Below are positions 60,454 to 64,000 of a stretch of DNA of 64,000 nucleotides, piece after piece (position 1 is the stretch's first letter; each line of letters begins with the position of its first letter). Below the pieces are notes generated by a model. It searched no databases and was not told the origin of the DNA. It saw only the letters and a list, made by a program, of their open reading frames with translations. The translations under genes were made by a program, and so were the position numbers. The DNA comes from JBBRMG01 sp038230955 (GTDB taxonomy: Bacteria > Patescibacteriota > Doudnabacteria > UBA920): NCBI GenBank assembly GCA_038230955.1, contig JBBRMG010000001.1, positions 58,750 to 122,749 of the forward strand. The letters run 5' to 3'.

Positions 60454-62124
60454 CTACTTTTTAGCGGCAATGAACGTTACGATCTCTTGGCCAGCGGACA
60501 AGCCAGACACTACTTCTACTAATCCGCCATCAGCATCCATACCGGTAGTAACTTCCTTTTCCTCATAAGTCTTTTTCTGGGAGTCAGTAATCACACGAAC
60601 AAATTTCTTGCTGTCATGGCTAAGCACGGCGCGCTGAGGAATGGACAAGACATGGGCTTTCTGGCCGACTAAAATAGTCATGTTGGCAGTCATCCCCGGC
60701 TTTATTTCCGGCAACTTGTCTACACCGGCTGTCACTTTGTAGTTGACCACGCCGGAGACCACAGTGGAGGCCGGATCTATTAATTGCACAAGGCCGTTGA
60801 AAGTGCGGTCTGGCCCAAGGGCATCAAATGTAAATGACACAGTCTGCCCAACCTGAACTGAAGCAATGTTAGCTTCGCTGATATTAGCTTCAACGTGTAA
60901 GTTATCGACGTCCTGCAATACTATAGCGGCAATTGCACCGGGGATGGCTTGTTCCCCCACTTTAATATTAACCGTAGTAATGGTGCCATTGCTCGGTGCG
61001 CGAATTACAGTATTTTCCAAATTGGCTGAGGCTGCTTGAACTTGACCCGAAGCAGACAATATCTGCGCTCTGGCGGCAGCAACATCTGCCGGACGAGCCT
61101 GTTGTTGTTTTAGGGCTAATTGAGAGTTAGCTTGATCAAGCGCTGATTGAGCGATTGTCACGCTACCAGCCGCGCTCACAGATGCTTGTTCATATGCGCT
61201 TTGAGTCGAATTAATCAAATTTTGAGCCGCGCTTATGGCCGAAGATTGGTTTTGGACTGCCGAATTATAAGCACTTAAATTAGAAGTATAACTGGCAGAT
61301 TTAGTATTAGGAATGTCTACTATCCAGAAATCTCCACTATATGCAGTGGTATTTGAAAATTGAACATATAGACCTTTGGCTCCTAAAGATACTGGGGCAG
61401 TTCTCATTAATCCATTACTGCTTTCTAGGCCCGAAGCAACAAAGCGAGGTTCAGATCCATCGTTAAAAGCAGTAATTTTATAACTTCCTTCGCCTCCAGT
61501 GTAATTACCGGAGATTGTAACGACAGTAGTGGATAAATTACTATTTCCCGGAACGGCTGACAATCCCGAATTAAGTAGTACTGAATAAGAATTTTTTACC
61601 AAACTTGCTTGCTGTCTCTGGGTGTCAGTGAAACTTTTTTTGGCATTATCCAAAGCTACTTGCGCCGATGCCACTACGCTATTAGTAGAAGCTTTGGCAT
61701 TATCCAAAGCTACTTGCGCCGATGCCACCACCGCTCTACTGACATCTATATCTGGGCCTGATGCACCGGAGATTACTTTGTTGTAGTTAGCCTGGGCAGA
61801 AGCCAATGATCCTCGAGCTTGGGTTAAACTTGCTGCCTGATCTTTTTGGTCCAATGTGGCTAAAATGTCACCCTGTTTCGCTTGAGCGCCAACCTTAGTT
61901 GTAATTTTTTGAACAATGCCCGACCCACGAAAGTTCAAACCCAAATCCGTTTGACTGGTAACTTGACCAGTAGCCAAGACGGTTTTTTTCAAGTCTTGCT
62001 GTTTTGCTGTATCAGTTTGAATAGAAGCATCGACTTTTGGTCGCGTCACTTTATAAGCAACGCCGCCAATAACAATAAGCGCGATGAGACCAAATATATA
62101 TCTTTTCTGTAGAAATCTTCGCAT
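60454..62124 (-). CDS. MacA-like membrane fusion protein with a large insertion
   Basis: A 556-residue periplasmic-adaptor-type protein: N-terminal membrane helix (YIFGLIALIVIGGVAY), lipoyl-like half-motifs (GQVTSQTDLGLNFRGSG and IRAPSNGTITTVNIKVGE), long coiled coil and beta-barrel domains. About 90 residues (185-275, Ser/Thr/Asn/Gly-rich, beta-predicted) interrupt the helical hairpin. A 54-bp tandem step duplicates VVASAQVALDNAK (residues 132-144 and 150-162). First gene of the exporter set, 9 bp after the AbrB-type gene. Confidence 0.88.
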   Translation of the reverse strand: MRRFLQKRYIFGLIALIVIGGVAYKVTRPKVDASIQTDTAKQQDLKKTVLATGQVTSQTDLGLNFRGSGIVQKITTKVGAQAKQGDILATLDQKDQAASLTQARGSLASAQANYNKVISGASGPDIDVSRAVVASAQVALDNAKASTNSVVASAQVALDNAKKSFTDTQRQQASLVKNSYSVLLNSGLSAVPGNSNLSTTVVTISGNYTGGEGSYKITAFNDGSEPRFVASGLESSNGLMRTAPVSLGAKGLYVQFSNTTAYSGDFWIVDIPNTKSASYTSNLSAYNSAVQNQSSAISAAQNLINSTQSAYEQASVSAAGSVTIAQSALDQANSQLALKQQQARPADVAAARAQILSASGQVQAASANLENTVIRAPSNGTITTVNIKVGEQAIPGAIAAIVLQDVDNLHVEANISEANIASVQVGQTVSFTFDALGPDRTFNGLVQLIDPASTVVSGVVNYKVTAGVDKLPEIKPGMTANMTILVGQKAHVLSIPQRAVLSHDSKKFVRVITDSQKKTYEEKEVTTGMDADGGLVEVVSGLSAGQEIVTFIAAKK

Positions 62125-62133
62125 AGAGTTAGT

Positions 62134-62448
62134 TTACCTGTTGTTAGGACTGAATTTTGATAATTGCTTTAGCTGGTTCTTCACGTGCTCTTGAAATTGT
62201 TTGTCGTCTGTAACCTTGGACACATGATCCATCATCATTGAAACCATACTTTCAATGTTCTCCGCTTTAATCATGCTCAGCACAGTGCCGAACTTACCGA
62301 CAACTAACAGCTTGTCCCCCGGCTTAATATTAAGGTCCTTACGAGCCTCTGATGGAATCACTATTTGCCCCTTAGGACCCATGGTGGTCATTCCATACAT
62401 AACATCTTTCTCGTAAAACCCAGGGTGCATTTTTGAATGTTTTTCCAT
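62134..62448 (-). CDS. AbrB/SpoVT-type regulator
   Basis: A 104-residue protein with a swapped-hairpin AbrB DNA-binding domain (TTMGPKGQIVIPSEARKDLNIKPGDKLLV, residues 21-49), followed by an alpha-helical tail (SMVSMMMDHVSKV). It is the first gene before the MacAB-like exporter, 9 bp apart, so it probably controls that operon. A near-palindrome ATAAGTA...TACTTAT at 62454-62477, just before its ATG, is a candidate operator. Confidence 0.85.
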   Translation of the reverse strand: MEKHSKMHPGFYEKDVMYGMTTMGPKGQIVIPSEARKDLNIKPGDKLLVVGKFGTVLSMIKAENIESMVSMMMDHVSKVTDDKQFQEHVKNQLKQLSKFSPNNR

Positions 62449-62522
62449 ATATAAATAAGTAAGTTATTACATACTTATCTTACTCTACATAGGAGTGGTT
62501 GTCAATGTAACCATGGACGCCG

Positions 62523-62549
62523 TTTAAGATCACAAATTGTGATCTTAAA
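62523..62549. promoter_or_regulatory. Perfect 27-bp palindrome
   Basis: TTTAAGATCACAA and its exact complement around one central A, between higA and the AbrB-type gene. No T-run follows, so an operator is more likely than a terminator. Confidence 0.55.
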
Positions 62550-62561
62550 GGCAATAAGTAA

Positions 62562-62843
62562 TTAAGTTATGGATATTTTAACCGTTGCATCCAAAGCCTT
62601 GGCTATCTTATGCAAAAACCTAATGGAGGGATTGTAATTTCCGCTCTCTAACTTCGAAATTACTGGTTGAGTGATGCCCATTTTTTTCGCCAATTGCGTT
62701 TGGGTAAGATTCTCTTTAATCCGCTTTTTGATGATCATCTCAACTAATCTAAATTCCCACTCTAATTCATCATAAGCCTTTTTAAATTCTGGGTCCTTCG
62801 CCCATTGCTTTCTTATTGTCTCGTATTTGATAAAGCCTTTCAT
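62562..62843 (-). CDS. higA: HigA-like antitoxin, XRE family
   Basis: A 93-residue protein with a C-terminal XRE HTH (NLTQTQLAKKMGITQPVISKLESGNY, residues 43-68). The N-terminal 40 residues (IRKQWAKDPEFKKAYDELE) fit the antitoxin type whose helix covers the toxin. It lies 40 bp downstream of the toxin gene, the toxin-first order typical of higBA. Confidence 0.85.
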   Translation of the reverse strand: MKGFIKYETIRKQWAKDPEFKKAYDELEWEFRLVEMIIKKRIKENLTQTQLAKKMGITQPVISKLESGNYNPSIRFLHKIAKALDATVKISIT

Positions 62844-62868
62844 AGATATTTTTATTACTTCATTTTAA

Positions 62869-62890
62869 AATATAACTTATAAGTTATATT
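62869..62890. promoter_or_regulatory. Perfect 22-bp palindrome between toxin and antitoxin
   Basis: AATATAACTTA and its complement. It covers the toxin stop region and the toxin-antitoxin gap. As a binding site for the antitoxin it would give internal control of higA; the AT-only centre could also form a cruciform. Confidence 0.6.
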
Positions 62891-63195
62891 GATGTCAAGT
62901 ATTTTAACCTCTTCATTGCTTGTTTAATTTCTTTTTGCGGTATCTTTTGAGACTTTTTAATAAAAGCGTGCAGTAATATTATGCAGTCGTTATGAAAAGT
63001 ATAGAATACGCGAATATTCACACTGCCAAGAATCCTTAGTTCATATAAATCTTTGGCTACCATTCTGCTCAGAGGCATAGAAATTAGGTAGTTATATTTT
63101 TGCAGTAGTTGTAAATGTCTGTCGACTTTTGCTTTAAGTTTAATATCAAGGGAATCGATAAAATGTTGAACCGCTTTATAAAAGATGATTTCCAT
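62884..63195 (-). CDS. higB: HigB/RelE-like toxin
   Basis: A 103-residue basic RelE-superfamily protein of the phage Gp49-like/HigB type: LSRMVAKDLYELRI, NIRVFYTFHNDCIILLHAFIKKSQKIPQKEI. The sequence YELR...RVFY...LLHAFIKK with Arg and Lys at the usual catalytic positions suggests ribosome-dependent mRNA cleavage. Pairs with the XRE antitoxin downstream. Confidence 0.85.
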   Translation of the reverse strand: MEIIFYKAVQHFIDSLDIKLKAKVDRHLQLLQKYNYLISMPLSRMVAKDLYELRILGSVNIRVFYTFHNDCIILLHAFIKKSQKIPQKEIKQAMKRLKYLTSI

Positions 63196-63353
63196 AGCTA
63201 CTGACCTTTCAGGAATATACTAATTTTGTTTCGGCGCTGCATTAGCTAATACTTATTTTCAGTCTAACACAAGCCACCTCAAGGAAAATTAAAGAAAAAA
63301 TAACGAACTACTAAAATCTTTCCCTCTGCCCAGATTTCGCCTATAATACCCAC

Positions 63354-64000
63354 ATGACATTTCCCAAAAAACTGGTGTTCCACCAAATTCTCCCGGTCCT
63401 AGCCCTTCTCATTATTGGCGGTTCCATTGGTTGGTTGTTCGGCCGTAAAACCGGGCAGAATGCTGTGCTTTATGCTAATAGCATTCATCCCATACGCCAG
63501 CAGAATTCCAAGTATCAATACGCCAACCCCCTCCTAGCCTATGACAGCGCTGAAAGTACTAGCGAGTTTGAAGAATTTAAGCCGCTAGAACAACAAATTA
63601 AAGATATGATAAAACAAAAAACAGACAGCCATGAAGCTGACTCTGTTTCAGTTTACTTTAGAGATCTTAACCGTGGCCGCTGGGTGGGCATTAATGAAAA
63701 CGATAACTATAACCCTGCCAGTCTCTTAAAAGTGCCGTTAATGATAGCCTACTTAAAGCAAGCGGAGAGCAACCCGGATTTACTCAACCACAAAATTACT
63801 TTCACTGCCCAGATGAACACTGAGTCCATTATTCCGTTCGAAACCCCTACTAAACTAGCCGTTGGTTCCAGCTACACTGTAGACCAGCTCCTCACAGCCA
63901 TGATTGGCGACTCCGACAACGGCGCCAAAGATGTGCTTCTATCAACAGTAGATCAAAATGCTTTAGCCGAAACTTATACCGATCTCGGCATAGCCAATCC
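63354..64000 (+). CDS. Class A beta-lactamase-like serine hydrolase, partial
   Basis: 215 codons to the window edge. An N-terminal membrane helix (FHQILPVLALLIIGGSIGWLFG) is followed by a serine beta-lactamase/PBP-fold domain with SxxK (SLLK, Ser123) and SDN (187-189). The KTG motif would lie beyond the edge. It could be a carboxypeptidase or esterase rather than a drug-resistance enzyme, as such proteins are common and chromosomal in this radiation. A TATAAT at 63342-63347, 6 nt before the ATG, implies a leaderless mRNA. Confidence 0.82.
   Translation, partial: MTFPKKLVFHQILPVLALLIIGGSIGWLFGRKTGQNAVLYANSIHPIRQQNSKYQYANPLLAYDSAESTSEFEEFKPLEQQIKDMIKQKTDSHEADSVSVYFRDLNRGRWVGINENDNYNPASLLKVPLMIAYLKQAESNPDLLNHKITFTAQMNTESIIPFETPTKLAVGSSYTVDQLLTAMIGDSDNGAKDVLLSTVDQNALAETYTDLGIAN

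Noticed and set aside
1..64000. UGA recoding as in Gracilibacteria or Absconditabacteria
   Set aside because: TGA ends several genes at their expected length (for example proC and the rRNA methyltransferase), so the standard bacterial code applies.
63354..64000. Acquired antibiotic-resistance beta-lactamase
   Set aside because: SLLK and SDN are general to the fold; no mobile context is seen and the KTG region is outside the window.

Overview
This looks like a chromosomal segment of a Candidate Phyla Radiation (Patescibacteria) bacterium. The reasons are the many small lineage-type hypothetical genes, type IV pilus genes beside a MacAB-like exporter, a lone XerC/D-type recombinase, single housekeeping genes scattered among unrelated neighbours, many leaderless-looking promoters, and a diversity-generating retroelement (DGR) of the kind common in this radiation. 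TGA is used as an ordinary stop (for example proC), so this is not one of the UGA=Gly lineages. Phylum-level placement is not possible from the sequence alone.

Layout. 1-15268: mostly leftward housekeeping genes (HAD fragment, MFS, leuS, HD hydrolase, maf, tatD, metG, AI-2E-type permease, nfo, M16 and M24 peptidases, glycyl-tRNA synthetase, a heptad-repeat protein, tgt). 15269-20500: pnp and rpsO, two hypothetical genes, an Xer recombinase, and two copies of a structured palindromic element. 20580-23413: tRNA-Arg(GCG), proC, purF and tRNA-Arg(TCT). 23404-26286: a small HNH gene and a complete-looking DGR (reverse transcriptase, Avd, template repeat, variable repeat inside a target gene). 26384-41266: pseudouridine synthase, C39-like peptidase, ABC exporter, DUF1003-like protein, two M23 peptidases, rRNA methyltransferase, DEAD-box helicase with an attenuator-like leader, membrane proteins, metallo-beta-lactamase fold hydrolase, PLD synthase, tRNA-His and a polysaccharide deacetylase. 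41324-51605: RecB/Cas4-type Fe-S nuclease, a cupredoxin lipoprotein operon with a MarR regulator, an O-antigen-ligase-like protein, typA, a ClpP-like protein, an Ala-rich secreted protein, holA, tRNA-Arg(TCG), an HTH protein and tRNA-Lys(CTT). 51633-62124: type IV pilus assembly genes (pilB-C-M-N-O plus one more) and a MacAB-like exporter. 62134-64000: AbrB-type regulator, HigBA-type toxin-antitoxin pair and the start of a class A beta-lactamase-like serine hydrolase.

The highlight is the DGR. A 129-bp template repeat (25189-25317) and the 3' end of the target gene (25684-25812) differ at 22 positions. All 22 fall at adenines of the template sense strand (22 of 36 adenines changed, 0 of 93 other bases). 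This is the signature of adenine-specific mutagenic retrohoming, and it changes 15 of 43 codons, including all ten Asn codons. The accessory gene avd lies on the opposite strand, between the template repeat and the reverse transcriptase. It is knocked out of frame by a run of nine C at its start, so it is either an assembly error or a phase-variable switch for the whole system.

Other unexpected structure: two 68-69 bp palindromic cores that are about 88% identical but enclosed in unrelated complementary outer stems; two putative nuclease-type genes whose stop codon is the U8-A9-G10 of the tRNA that follows; a tRNA-Lys with an inverted T-loop pair; and a terminator-like hairpin between the promoter and start codon of a DEAD-box helicase.
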